64,000 nt of DNA from Pinus tabuliformis (lineage: Eukaryota; Streptophyta; Pinopsida; Pinales; Pinaceae): assembly GCA_031772625.1 (NCBI GenBank), contig CM062819.1, positions 1,234,876,955 through 1,234,940,954 on the forward strand. Reading direction: 5' to 3'. This document shows positions 47,065 to 59,600 of this stretch, piece by piece (within the stretch, counting starts at the first letter, position 1; each line of letters begins with the position of its first letter). Position numbers and translations under genes: made by a program. Under the pieces are notes generated by a model. The model was not told the origin of the DNA, did not search any database, and saw only the letters and a program-made list of their open reading frames with translations.

Positions 47065-48954
47065 TTATCCATGCTATATGACTCAAACAACTCTGTATAA
47101 AGCCAAAGATCTGCATGTATGTCAGAGGAGGAGAAATACGCAGAGGCTATGTGACAAAGGCGTATGGTTTTGCTACAACAACAAAAAGGAAGAAACAAAG
47201 ACTGAGATTATTATTGTAATCATATGTTGTATCTCAAAATACTGGAGAAGCTCATGTACTAGAATTATGGTTGATTGTTGATTTGATTTAATACAATTTG
47301 GTTTCTGCTATGAATTCACAATGAATGTTATGGTTCTCCCTGGTTTATAAGCATTGCATTATTCTAACTTGTTCCAGGTGTGGCCAAGGCCCACCACAAC
47401 CTATGATCAAGTTCTCCCATTCGATTAGGCTTAATATTTGTATATGTTTTGTGTGAATTAGTTTCAGGTTGAAGATTCAGATTTGATACGAATATCATGT
47501 TAGATATACACAGAAATCAGTATTATTAACTGTTGTGGATTGATTTATTACACATACTTTCTAATTCTGTCGATTTTGATTAAAGGTTTCAATCCCGTGT
47601 GCAAGTGACGTTTGTAGAGGCAAGATCTGATTGAATTTTGGTGGTAAGTGTCACGAAATTGTTTATCATATGTTGAGAAGATTAGCACATTGTTTTGAAT
47701 TAAATATGATGCAATATGATTAACACCAAAACTTAGTAAGGTACAAGATTGGATTAGGAGTTCTACTGTAGGTTTAGTTGTCATTTTCTTAATTAGGAAT
47801 TTCGTTGTAGGTGTAGTTGTCATTAGGAATTTTGCTGTAGATTTAGTGTCCTTTTCTTAGAATCTGCAATTTCTTATTGACTGTTGATAGCACATAAGAA
47901 GGAGTAGTGCAAAGTGTGTTGAGTTACTTTAAATCCTTTTCATTTGAAGAATTAGATAGCTGATAAAACTTTGTAACAAAGGTTTGTGTGTTGTTTCATG
48001 ACATGATGATTTCTTCATAAAAAGCAGGCCTGTGCATGAATTTGGTAGCATTATAGTTCAATATCAATTAGTTTAATTTCCATTTACTTGTGAAAGGTTT
48101 AATTTTGGATTCCTTAGTTACCAGTGAGCATTTGATCTAGTGATTCATTTTGATTATATGTTTGAATTCAAAGTTTCCTTTAGGATGAGATTGCTATCAT
48201 AAAAGTTTGTTTCCAGTGAATGAATGTTGTAATTAGGAGTCTATTTTTGGCAAGTGAATTGTTAACGTAGAAGTTTATTTTTGACAAGGAATGGTGTGGT
48301 TAAGAGTTTCTATTCTAGCACTTGAATAAGAATGTAATTAAAGTTTCTTTTCCAAGAAAATGAGTGGTGTGTTCTTGTAGATTAGAGTTTCCTTTCCAGC
48401 AAATGAGTGGTAGATTAGAATTTCTTTTCCAGGAGATTGTTTAAGAATTATTTTTATAAGTTTATATGTTTAAGTAAGTTGATTGAATGTCTTTCTCTGG
48501 TTGGATTGAATTAGAAACTTCAGAGCTTAGTTTAGATTTCATATTCATTAGTTTAAATTAGATGTCATATTCATGAGTTTAGCATAGATTTAGTGTTCAT
48601 GTTATTTGAATAGAATGCTATGTTTTGATTAGCTTTAGAGTGATTGAATGAATCCTTTCATTGAACACATGTTGAATTCGGTAGATAGCTTATGAATATT
48701 TCGCAGTTAATGCATTAGTGCGGTTCCATTTTAGTTAAATTTTACTTGCATTGAAATTAAGTTTGATTGATTTAGATTTAGATTGAGATTAAAATTGTTT
48801 ATTTGCATTTTGTACTTAATTCGGAAATAGGACTTTGATATTAAGTTAGGTTAGATGCTTTGATCCTGCATTACTTGCGCTTGTGCCTCAAAGCTTACGA
48901 GTCCCAGATCGATAATTTAATGTTGGAACTATTACACATATAATTTCCCCAACA
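47065..48954 (+). repeat. 5' LTR, truncated at its start
   Basis: Homology with the 3' LTR fades just upstream of the TATA-like CTGTATAAAG at 47093-47102. Beyond this only scattered matches remain. About 830 bp of U3 present in the other LTR is missing or unrecognisable. Confidence 0.78.
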
Positions 48955-48958
48955 TTTT

Positions 48959-48976
48959 TGGTGTCGTTGCCAGGGA
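48959..48976 (+). other. Primer binding site, tRNA-Asp type (diverged)
   Basis: TGGTGTCGTTGCCAGGGA differs at two positions from TGGCGCCGTTGCCGGGGA, the complement of plant tRNA-Asp 3' ends. It starts four bases after the LTR. Confidence 0.75.
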
Positions 48977-51358
48977 GGTGCTAAAGGGATCAAAGCATAG
49001 TTTCTTTCACAAGTTTTTGTGTGATCTTAGTTGTAGGGAAATCAGAAGGCAGAGATGATGGTAAGACGTGAGTGAAGAGCCATGCATTTGCTTTTGTTTG
49101 GGTCGCTCCAAAGTCTAGTTGTCCAAGTAAGCAAAGGAGTTCAAGTTTGGTGAGTTTTATTGCAATTAGATTTTATTCATTTAGATTAAAAAAATTCAAT
49201 CTCTTTATCTGCAAATCATATTTGGGGTGCTGTAAGAACCCCTAGGCAATAATCCATGTGTGGAGACAAGGATTTCTAAACTAGCAAGCATGATTCAAAG
49301 ATGATTAAGAATTTGAAGGAGTTATCTCAAATCCTAGTAGCAACGGGGGTCTTTGCCTCTCAACAAGAGCAGATCTTGACAACTGTCAAGAACCTTTCTA
49401 CCTCTCTAGAAGTGATCAAAGACCCTGATTTCCATGAGCCACAACCACATGAAGAGCTAGAATCCTCTAATAATCACATTTTCCAATCTTTAGAGGAAAC
49501 TGAGGACTTATGGACAACATATATTGGATAGAAGCCCCTAAAACTAGAGATCGAAGAGGCCAACGAAGAGGACATGCAACATTGTCCAAATGAAGAAATG
49601 AACCAAGACCACTATGATTACATCGAGCATTGGTTCCAAACCTGTACTATAATAAGACATCATTCTCTTCTTCACACTCTCTTAGCATTATATAATTTGC
49701 AGCTGCTAGTTTCACATGCTCATGTACACTGTAAATTTGATATGTTAAATCTGAGCATGAATGTATCCTTGTACCTGATCCGCACATAGCTTCACTGGAA
49801 TTTATCTTTCACTTGAAGGAGGACATATTTTCTCTAGTATAGTAGGAAAGTTAGTAAATAAATAAATGAAAATAGTAAAGTGAAAAAATAAGTCCTTTTG
49901 TGAAAACCAAATTGTCTGGCGCAACTGGACATGGATTTTTCTTGAAAACCAGGTAACTAGCGGGCAAGGTTCCCAATAAAGTCTGTAAATTTGTATGAGT
50001 TCTTCAAATCATGTATTTAATTATGTCTTGTACTCATGTTGGTTGATGTGGGATTCCTTAAGGCCCACTTGCCAACAAGACTTATCCCATCGACATCAAC
50101 ACATTGTCTGGGATTACGGTTAGGGTTAGATAAGGTACCTGGGAGCCTGCATGCCTTAATGGAAGGTATCCTTGTCATCTACTAAGGAAATACATTAATG
50201 TTTCTTAGTGGATGAATTTTTCAATCCATTTGACTTCGACAAATCTATTCATGGCTAGTAGAATGTACCTAGTGCCTTGATTCCCATTGACATCAAAGGT
50301 GGGATATCTTGCATTGGTTAACGACTTCCTCAATGGTCGGTAATCCAATGATTCTTGCTTATGTTTGACATCGACACCATTTATTCACATAAGCAGGATT
50401 GCACATGGTGTGTAGCGGTTGAAGACTATATGGTTTTGTGATCTCAGTACAAATTTGCAGCAGTGTGGACATTTGTAGCAACATTTCCTTTTCCTATAGC
50501 AATCATCTTGTTTCAATAAAGGTTGCCATATAGCAGCTTGATCATCATTTGCAACAGTCATATTCCTTCTTTGTTTGGGGACATAAAACTCCTTAAGCAC
50601 GGGGGAGAGGGGGACCTTCATTTTTAAGCCTCCTTTACTATTTCGAGTTCAGCCTTATTCAACAGATCCAAATCAGACTCCATTGCAGCTCTAGCTCTTC
50701 TTCATCAGATCAGATTAGCGGTCACATCAGCTCTAGCCATCCCATCCTCCACATCATCTTGCAGCACTGGGAACATAAATGATAAAGGTAAAAATTGGGG
50801 TAAATTTGGCTTATGGTTCTCTAATTAATTAGAAGGTTAAATAAACTTAATGATTCACCACTTCTCATTCCATGCATTTCATCTTTCATAAACCATCATC
50901 CTTTTATTATCCTTCCATTCAGTCTGCATATACTCTGATTACAAGACCATGTTAAAAGAAGAAACCTTATGGTGCATTGATAAAGCAACCTCTATGATGT
51001 CTTCCCCTTCCATGATGAAAACCATTAGGATGAAGTCATTACTACCATGAAATGATAAAGGAAACTGCCTATAGACATTGGTCTTGTGAAGACAGAATAT
51101 CAATCGCCCATTCACCATCTCCATCACTCATCTCTCCTTCACTCGTCCCTTTATTTTCCTCAATTTGTATTGCTCAGTAAATTAGTGTGACCTATTAAGT
51201 ATGAAGAGTGTTTCACCACAAGAACCAACACCTCCAAACATTCAAGTAAGTGCTACTCCATAAGAACCAACACCTTCAAATATCCAAGTAATGTTGTCCC
51301 ACAAGGACCTATCAAAGAGTAAGAGATTTGTTTGCATGAGGACAAGAAAACCCTCAGG
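48977..51358 (+). other. Interior of long-LTR element, no known domains
   Basis: The largest sense frame (49301-49531, 76 residues, starting MIKNLKELSQILVATGVFAS) is helical and acidic. It is followed after a stop by EANEEDMQHCPNEEMNQDHY, so one longer ORF may have existed; I do not recognise it. Near the 3' end 51213-51296 encodes two copies of a 14-codon unit (EPTPPNIQV / EPTPSNIQV). A minus ORF at 50385-50621 with CYKCPHCC is probably chance. Confidence 0.45.
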
Positions 51359-51368
51359 CATGGGGGGA
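51359..51368 (+). other. Polypurine tract
   Basis: CATGGGGGGA lies immediately before the TGTTGG start of the 3' LTR. Confidence 0.7.
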
Positions 51369-54081
51369 TGTTGGGCCTTGAATATTCCCATTTTTCCGTC
51401 ATACAAAACCACCATTTATAACCTAGATTCTGACACCAGTATACTCATTTCACGTCATAATTCCATCATTTATTGCCAAATCACATCCTATGCCTCGTGG
51501 GTGATTATCATTAGTTTTATTAGATTTTCTATGATTAAAGATGATTATGCCATGATTTACTAATGATGGTTTCTCTAAGCTCATCTTTTCACAGGGTTCC
51601 ATCGCCAAGTTTCTTTATAAGCCAATAGAGTACGAAAATGACCAATTTGGGGCTTTGACACTTTCGACATGCTTCCGGAGAAACCGAGAGAGGTTATTAT
51701 AAAAAATAATGTTTTAATACCTTTCCATAACTTGGATTGCACCTAGGTCACCCATGTGGGTCTCTAGAAGGAAATTCACAAATTTGCCCAAATTTGCAAT
51801 AAGTTTCAAATTGCCAACTTCTGACTCGATTTACGTGCAAGTGAAGGCGAAAGAAGAAAATATGGAACATGGGGTTTGGTTCAAGTATAGAAAATTTACT
51901 AACCCTGAAACAATTTTCTAAAATTCCTTAGAGTTTGGAAGCTATCTGGGGTTCTCTGAGGAAAATTTGTATAAAATATTCAGATTTGTACTTAACAATC
52001 AAATTCGGATTTGCCTATTTTTGGCCACAGCTATGGTTCGGTTATGCACGCCTTTTACTGAACGACCTTGTGCTAAACAAAGAAGTGGTTCCTCCATCCA
52101 TGCATTGATCATAATGAATCCAACCATAAGCTATTCGAAGGCTCTCTAGAAGAATTAAATATTGCATCTTTTAGTTTGCTGTTATGTTTTCTTTGGCAAA
52201 TAGTCATGCTTTGTTCTCATCAACAACTCTATATAAAGCCAAAGCTTTGCATGTATGCAGGAGGAGGAGAAATACTCAGAGGCTATGTGACAGAAGCGTA
52301 TGGTTTTGTTGCAGTAGCAGCAAGGAAGAAACAAAGACTGAGATTATTATTGTAATCAGATTTTGTATCTCAAAACACTGGAGAAGCTCATGTACCAGAC
52401 TTATGGTTGATTGTTGATTTGATTTAATACAATCCGGTTTCTGCTATGAATTCACAATGAATGTTATGGTTCTTCCTAGTTTATAAGCATTGAATTAGTC
52501 TAACTTGTTCCAGGTGTGGCCAGGGCCCACCACGACCTGTGATCAAGTTCTCCCATTCGATTAGGCTTTAGGATTTGTATATATTTTATGTGAATTAGTT
52601 TCAGGTTGAAGATTCAGATTTGATACGAAAATCATGTTAGATATACACAGAACTCAATATTATTAACTATTGTGGATTGATTTATTACACATACTTTCTA
52701 ATTCTATCGATTTCGATTAAAGGTTTCGATCCCATGTGTAAGTGACATTTGTAGAGGCAAGATCTGATTGAATTTTGGTGGTAAGTGTCACGAAATTGTT
52801 TATCATATGTTGAGAAGATTAACACATTGCTTTGAATTAAATATGATGCAATATGATTAACACCACAACTCAGTAAGGTACAAGATCAGATTAGGAGTTC
52901 TGCTGTAGGTTTAGTTGTCATTTTCTTAATTAGTAATTTCGTTGTAGGTGTAGTTTTCATTAGGAATTTGGCTATAGATTTAGTGTCCTTTTCTTAGAAT
53001 CTGCAATTTCTTATTGAATGTTGATAGCACATAAGAAGGAGTAGTGAAAAGTGTGTTGAGTTACTTTAAATCCTTTTCATTTGAAGAATTAGATAGCCAA
53101 TAAAACTCTGTAACAAAGGTTTGCGTGTTGTTTCATGACATGATGATTTCTTCATAGAAAGTAGGTCTGTGCATGAATTTGGTAGCATTATGGTTCAATA
53201 TCAATTAGTTTAATTTCCATTTACTTGTGAAAGGATTAATTTTGGATTCCTTAGTTACTAGTGAGCATTTGATCTAGTGATTCATTTTGATTATATGTTT
53301 GAATTCAAAGTTTCCTATAGGATGAGATTGCTATCATAAAAGTCTGTTTCCAGTGAATGAATGTTGTAGTTAGGAGTCTATTTTTGGCAAGTGAATTGTT
53401 AACGTAGAAGTTTATTTTTGACAAGGAATGGTGTGGTTAAGAGTTTCTATTCTAGCAATTGAATAAGAATGTAGTTAAAGTTTCTTTTCCAAGAAAATGA
53501 GTGGTGTGTCCTTGTAGATTAGAGTTTCCTTTCCAGCAAATGAGTGGTAGATTAGAATTTATTTTCCAATAGATTGTTTAAGAATTATTTTTAGAAGTTT
53601 ATATGTTTAAGTAATTTGATTGAATGTCTTTCTCTGGTTGGATTGAATTAGAAACTTCAGAGCTTAGTTTAGATTTTGTATTCATTAGTTTGAATTAGAT
53701 GTCATATTCGTGAGCTTAGCATAGATTTAGTGTTCATGTTCTTTGAATAGAATGCTCTATTTTGTTTAGATTTAGAGTGATTGATTTCTCTCATCGAACC
53801 TAGGTTGAATTCAGTAGATAGCTTATGAGTATTTTGTAGTTAATACATCAGTATGGTTTCATTGTAGTTAAATTTTACTTGCATTGAAATTAAGTTTGAT
53901 TGATTTAGATTTAGATTCAAATTTTTTATTTGCATTTTGTACTTAATTCAGAAATAGGAATTTGATATTAAGTTAGGTTAGATGCTCTGACTCCGCGTTA
54001 CCTGCGCTTGTGCCTCAAAGCTTACGAGTCCCAGATTAATAATTTAATGTTGGAATTATTACACATATAATTTCCCCAACA
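51369..54081 (+). repeat. 3' LTR, 2.7 kb
   Basis: TGTTGGGCC...CCCCAACA. A TATA box CTCTATATAAAG lies at 52227-52238. From there on it matches the 5' LTR closely. Confidence 0.8.
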
Positions 54082-55425
54082 TCCACATTGGACGAGCTCC
54101 ATTATCAAAGATTGGGTGCATTGTCTTTATAGTCTCCTTTTATGTTGTTGTTTCGTTAAGTGTTTACATTTATGGTTTTACATGCTCTTTTATGCAAGTT
54201 TATTAACATCACTGAAGAAAATATCTCAGATCAAATAATGAAGAATATCACAAGCTCTAGTGATTCTACAAACTTCAATATATGAAAGACAAGCATGATG
54301 CTCCAAGGAAAATTTGATGTGTCTACAAGAATTCATGGAAACACATTTGGAAGCTTAGGGACCATTTAATCATGACTTTAGATATGTGACTAAGGTACGA
54401 TATTTGTTGATTTAGATCAACCTTTAGTGATGATGCTATTGGATGAGAAAAAATTGTATATTGATGAATGATGATAGGTACATAGTGATTTCTCCTCCTT
54501 CAACTCTTAACAACATGATAGTCCATAAAAAAACATTATAATCCATGGATTCATAAGTCAATTGGAATGTAATCTCCTTATTTTGCCTATAAATTTTCTT
54601 TACAAGATAACAAAAATTCTACTGATACAATCCTAAAATTTTCCATTTTGTTGTAGTTTCTTTAACTTAATCTTGATCTAAGGGTTGAAATTAAGTTCAG
54701 GACAAGCATTCACGTTCTCATGCACTCTCAAATAGAAAATTCACCATACTAAGTTCATCATCAACTTTACAATAGGTCACAATACTGTTAAAAGAAAAAT
54801 TCATGGTTTAGATGTTAGATGTGACAAGTAAAAGAAAAATTAGGACGCACGATGATTGAAAGAGTTTGTTTTAGTTTTTTCCTTGTCTAAAAAATGCAAA
54901 GATATTCATGGGCCCACCAACACCAAACAACCACTGATACACCATTGAATTACCCTTGTTTTGTTTTTCCAAGAATGTGCTTATCAATCATTTCTCTGCC
55001 TTTGAAATTCATGGGCCTCTACTTAGCATTGAACACCTCACACATAACATCAATCAAGTTAGGAATATCTATCAAGTTAAGACTAGGATGGGTCAAGCTA
55101 AGCTTCGTCTTGTGCACAACAAAGTGGTATCTTGTAAGATTGTCTCCACTAAAGCCTATGCTGCCAACTCTTATCTTTTTATGGACCATTTTCTTGAACA
55201 TATGAGCTTATATTCTCACACATATGAGCGATTTTCACACTACTATGCATCTATAAATGATGATCATTGATTCATACATCTTGGAATTCACTTGTTGATC
55301 CATTCACCTTGGCACCACCAACAATTCCACTTTCTTTTGACTTGTGCAAACCATAGCTCCGGTCACATAAAATTGACATACCTCTGGCGTATTTTCACAT
55401 TGTTTGGCTTCCTTTGGCATTCTAT
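54082..55425. other. Unassigned DNA, possible copia debris
   Basis: GATGATAGGTACATAGTGATTTCTCC near 54471 resembles the remnant at 63715, so part may be old copia DNA. An open frame at 54956-55270 (104 residues, starting MFCFSKNVLINHF) has no recognised domain. The right edge TCTAT is the target site of the young copia element. Confidence 0.45.
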
Positions 55426-55616
55426 TGTTGGCATTATGATTCAGGTGTTGTCCTTGATGGCAAACCCATTCAGGTGATAAATCAAGAAGGACGCAGGAAA
55501 TATGTTCAGCAAGTGCGTCCCCGCAGGCATACCATGCAGAACCCGCGTCCAGGGACGCAGGTCAGCCGTTCAGGAGGTGTGTCCTCCCAGTGCACACATT
55601 TCAAGGCAGAGAAAAG

Positions 55617-55622
55617 CACGTG
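55617..55622. promoter_or_regulatory. G-box CACGTG in U3
   Basis: A perfect CACGTG lies about 95 bases upstream of the TATA box and is conserved in the 3' LTR. G-boxes bind bZIP and bHLH factors; its use here is inference. Confidence 0.45.
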
Positions 55623-55710
55623 GGGGTTTCTTGTGTGGTATCTAGCCGACGGTTTTGTGTTTCTATGGTGTCGGCTCGTGATATTGTTCCATGTTTTGGG
55701 GAGAAGCTTG

Positions 55711-55720
55711 CCTATATAAA
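55711..55720 (+). promoter_or_regulatory. TATA box of young copia LTR
   Basis: CCTATATAAA, repeated at 62090-62099 in the 3' LTR. It predicts transcription start near 55745 and an R/U5 of nearly 0.9 kb. Confidence 0.7.
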
Positions 55721-55952
55721 GCAGAGGAATTCATTTGGATTAAGCATCATCTTGGTTGAATATCTCTTGGTGAGATCTAGTCCAGATCTATAAGGGCGAA
55801 TCTTCTAATGGACTATGATCTTTATGGCGCATGATCAGATCTGTGGATCTGAGAGTTTGGGTTGGTTCTGAAGTCCTCATATTTCTTATATCTGAAGGGA
55901 CGCAAGTTCAGTGAAGGGCAAGTGCGCCGGGACGCAGTACAGTAAAGGCTCA

Positions 55953-56081
55953 GGTGCGTCTCTGAGGCAAAGGACGCGGCGCGACTGTGTTATTGGGTGC
56001 GTCTCTGAAGCGAAAGACGCGGCGCGATAGTTATGCTGGGTGCGTCGGTCGCAGCAAAGCATAGAGGAACAGTGCGTCTGC
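55953..56081 (+). repeat. 43-bp CpG-rich tandem units in R/U5
   Basis: GGTGCGTCTCTGA starts at 55953 and 55996, and a third unit GGTGCGTCGG at 56039, all 43 bases apart. Units 1 and 2 pair GCGTC with a downstream GACGC, so each could form a small hairpin in RNA. Confidence 0.8.
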
Positions 56082-56626
56082 ACGCAGAACAGCAGAAGGT
56101 AGACTGCGTCCAGTCGCAGGCCACAGAAAGAAAATATGCGTCCCTGTCTTAAGATGATCTGTTGACTGTATATTTCTGTTCATAAAGTGTTCTGGGTTGT
56201 TTCTGTAATTATTGATCTGATATCTGTAGTAGACTGTATCTGTTGTATACTTGTTGATCATTTGATTCTTCATGAAAAGTAGGGGGTTGTAGCTCCCTTC
56301 CAGGAGAGACTGGAAAACGAGAGAGAGTTGTAGCTCTCTGCAGGCTGCAGCCTGCGTGCTGGTAAAGGACTGCACCAGTACAAAATCATTGTAAAAAGAA
56401 TTTCTTGAAAGAAGATAGAGACATATTGCAGCAGGTGGTTTTCTCCCACATTGGGTTTCCACCTTACATCTTGTGTTCTTTGGTGTGACTGTCTATTTTC
56501 TTTATTCATGCTCATTGTTTTATGGTACTGATATGCAAGAATAATTCAAAAGATCAAATAAGGAAGATTTGGTAAATTGCTAGATAATACTGATTCACCC
56601 CCCCTCTCAGTATTATTTCCAACAAT

Positions 56627-56638
56627 TGGTATCAGAGC
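56627..56638 (+). other. Primer binding site, initiator tRNA-Met
   Basis: TGGTATCAGAGC is a perfect match, two bases after the LTR end. Confidence 0.93.
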
Positions 56639-56683
56639 AGGTCCTTCAGAAAAGCTTGATCGCTTGAAGGTAGATCGTTCATC

Positions 56684-59600
56684 ATGAGCAACTACGAGAG
56701 AGAAGCATCAATCAGGCCACCAGTTTTTGATGGGACAAACTTCAATTATTGGAAGGTAAGAGTTACTGCATATCTTCAATCTCTTGGTACTGAAGTTTGG
56801 GACATTGTAGAAACAGGCTATGATTTTCCTTCAGCTACTCCTACAGATCCAGCTGAGAAAAAGAAGTATGAAACAAATGCAAAAGCAGTCAGTACTCTAT
56901 TAGGAAGTATATCCCAAACAGAATTCATGAAGGTAATGCACTTCAAATCAGCAAAAGAAATATGGGACAAAATGATCACAAGCTATGAAGGAGATGAACA
57001 GGTAAAACAAGCTAAACTTCAAACTCTCAGGATTCAATATGAGACTCTCAAGATGTATAATGATGAAAGTGTGGCTAATTATTTTCTTCGGGTAGATGAG
57101 ATTGTAAATTGTATGAAAAATTTGGGTGAAGAAGTAAAGGAGTCTATAGTAGTTCAAAAGATTCTAAGATCATTATCCCCCAAGTTTGAATCCAAAGTAT
57201 CTGCAATAGAAGAAAAAGAAAATCTCCGTGTTCTTACTATGTCTCAGCTACATGGAATTCTAACTGCTTATGAAATGAGAAAGGGAGGACCATCAGACAG
57301 AAGGGAGGCTGCTTTTAAAGCATCAGGCAAAGAAGATTACTATGAAGCAAGCCATGATCCAGAAGAAGAAGAAGAAGAATCAAATTTTGTCAGAAATCTT
57401 CAAAGAGGTTCTGGAAGGTTCAGAGGTAAGCTACCTTTCAAATGCTTTGCTTGTGGAAGAGTAGGTCATTATGCTGCAAAATGCTCTTATAAGGATAAAG
57501 GAAAGGAACCAGTTAGATGGAACAAGAAACAAAGTGCAAATAAGAAAAGCTACTACACCCATGAAGATAGTGATGGCTTATCAAACAGTGATGAAGATGA
57601 ACAAGGTAATAAATATAGACTGTTAATGGCATTTGAAGATGATGATTATGAGGATGCTGTAGATGTGGATAACCTTTATGATGAAATTACTAGACTCAAG
57701 AGATGTATAGAAGAAAAGAACATGATTATTGATACTCTACAATTCCAAATTGATGAAAAGGAAAAACATCTTGAAAAATTAGAAGGTGAAATTGTTGGTC
57801 TTAGAAAAGAAATTGAGAAAACAAAAACTATTAATCTCAAGTTTGTCAAAGGATCTGAAACTTTGGATGAGATTATCAGTGTGCAGCGGTCTCCACTAAA
57901 TAAGACAGGTTTGGGCTATAATGGAGAAACTTCTCAAGCATCCACTTCAAAAAGTTATCTTGATGCAGCAAGAAGAAATGAGCAAGAGCACAAGGAAGAT
58001 CATCAGGCAAAGCAGGGACAAATGTCAAACAGAAACTATCAGGGGCAATCCAGCTTAAGGGTGAACAAAAGCCACAACCAGCCACAGGTAAAATCTTCTC
58101 AATTTGGTTCAAGAATAGATGAAAATAGAAATTACAATCAGTTGGCTGGTAGATCCAATAATCGCAGAAGCTTCTTCAATGGACAATGCTTTTCTTGCCA
58201 TAACTTTGGTCACAAAGCAGCTCAATGTGTTGCGTATAAAACAATCATGACTAGGGAAGCTCAAAAACAAAGAAGTATGACAGGGATTGCAAAAAGGACC
58301 TATAACAACTTTTCAGCTCTTGAAAATGAAGTTGAATGTTCTATTTGCAATAATTTTGGACATGAAGACTTTGAATGCAGAAGCAGGTTTCCGGAAAGAA
58401 AGGTACAAGAACAGAAAAAGGAACAAGCCTCAGGCACCAAAACATGGAGAATAAAGGAACCTCAAACAGAAAGATGTGGGATAGCATTTTATGCAGAAGG
58501 ACAAGAAAATCTATGGTACATTGACAGTGGATGTTCGAAGCATATGACAGGTGATAAAGAAAAACTTGAGTCTTATTCTAATTTAGAAAAGGGAAAGAAA
58601 GTCTCTTTTGGAAATGATACTCCTGCAACTATAAAAGGAAAAGGTATTGCTCCTTTAAAAGAAGATGTTAAGGCTGGAAATGTTTTGTTTGTTGATGGAC
58701 TGAAGCATAATCTACTAAGTGTCAGCCAGATGTGTGATCAAAGAACCGAGGTTATATTCAGATCAAATGGATGTCTTGTTCGTGATCTTGATACAGGTAA
58801 AACAGTTCTCAAAGGAAAAAGAACTCCAAATAATCTATACATATTTGATGAAGGACAACAACAATGCTATCTAAGCAAGGATGAAGAGCACTGGTTATGG
58901 CATCGAAGGTTGGGACATCTAATCTTCTCACAAATAAGGAAAGCTTGCAAATATCAGGCAGTTCGCGATCTTCCAGATATCAAAATTCCTGACAACACCA
59001 TATGCAGATCATGTCAGTTTGGAAAACAAACCAGAACTAACTTTCCAGAGAAAGAAGGATCAGCCAGCATGCCTCTTGAGCTAGTACATACAGATGTATG
59101 TGGACCATTCAGAAAAAGAACACCTAGAGGAGAGGAATACTTGATATTATTTATTGACGATTTCTCCAGGTTTGTTTGGTTAGGACTTATGAAGCACAAA
59201 GATGAAGCATTCGAAAAATTCAAATCCTTCAAAGCTTTGGTTGAAAATGAATCAGGTCACAAAATTAAGTGCCTCAGATCTGACAGAGGTGGGGAATTTA
59301 CTTCAAATGAATTTTTCGATTTCTGTGATGAACATGGGATAAGGAGAGAATTCTCTACAGCTAGAACTCCTCAGCAAAATGGAGTAGTTGAAAGAATGAA
59401 CAGAACAATCCAACAAATGGCTCGTGCTATGCTCGATGAATCAGGAACTCCCGCAACCTTCTGGGGTGAAGCTGCACATGCTGCGGTTATTATTCTCAAC
59501 AAAACAAATGTCCGAGTGAACAACACTCAAACTCCTCATGAGCTCTGGAGTGGTAAAACTCCTTCGGTAAAGCACTTCAAAATCTTTGGGAGCAAATGCT

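Larger units (their letters stand above)
47065..54081 (+). mobile_element. Long-LTR gypsy-like element without pol
   Basis: Direct repeats of about 1.87 kb (47084-48954 and 52205-54081) end in CCCCAACA. The first is followed by a tRNA-Asp-type primer site and the second is preceded by a polypurine tract and TGTTGG. Such primer sites are usual for Tat/Athila-type Ty3 elements. The 2.4-kb interior has no reverse transcriptase, integrase or protease. The 5' LTR lacks about 0.8 kb of its start. Non-autonomous and old. Confidence 0.78.
55426..56624 (+). repeat. 5' LTR of young copia element
   Basis: 1199 bp. About 14 GCGTC/GACGC motifs lie on both sides of the TATA box. Differences from the 3' LTR include T for C in GGTGTGTCC and absence of ATG in a 3-bp indel near 56279. 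Confidence 0.96.

Noticed and set aside
50385..50621. Zinc-finger-like minus ORF with CYKCPHCC
   Set aside because: Antisense in a sense-oriented element, short, and the Cys spacing does not fit a known finger.
47065..54081. Segmental duplication of about 1.87 kb
   Set aside because: The CCCCAACA end, tRNA-Asp-like primer site and polypurine tract show that the copies are LTRs of one element.
55414..55719. 101-codon ORF crossing the LTR start, similar to 61676-62098
   Set aside because: It crosses the insertion boundary and reads through the GCGTC motifs; similarity between the two is due to LTR identity.
56031..56462. 143-codon minus-strand ORF, repeated at 62410-62844
   Set aside because: The second copy is just the other LTR of the same element, so its presence twice is not evidence of conservation; the sequence resembles no protein.
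56627..56638. tRNA-Met gene fragments
   Set aside because: The 12-15 base matches at several places are primer binding sites next to LTR ends, not tRNA genes; no cloverleaf surrounds them.
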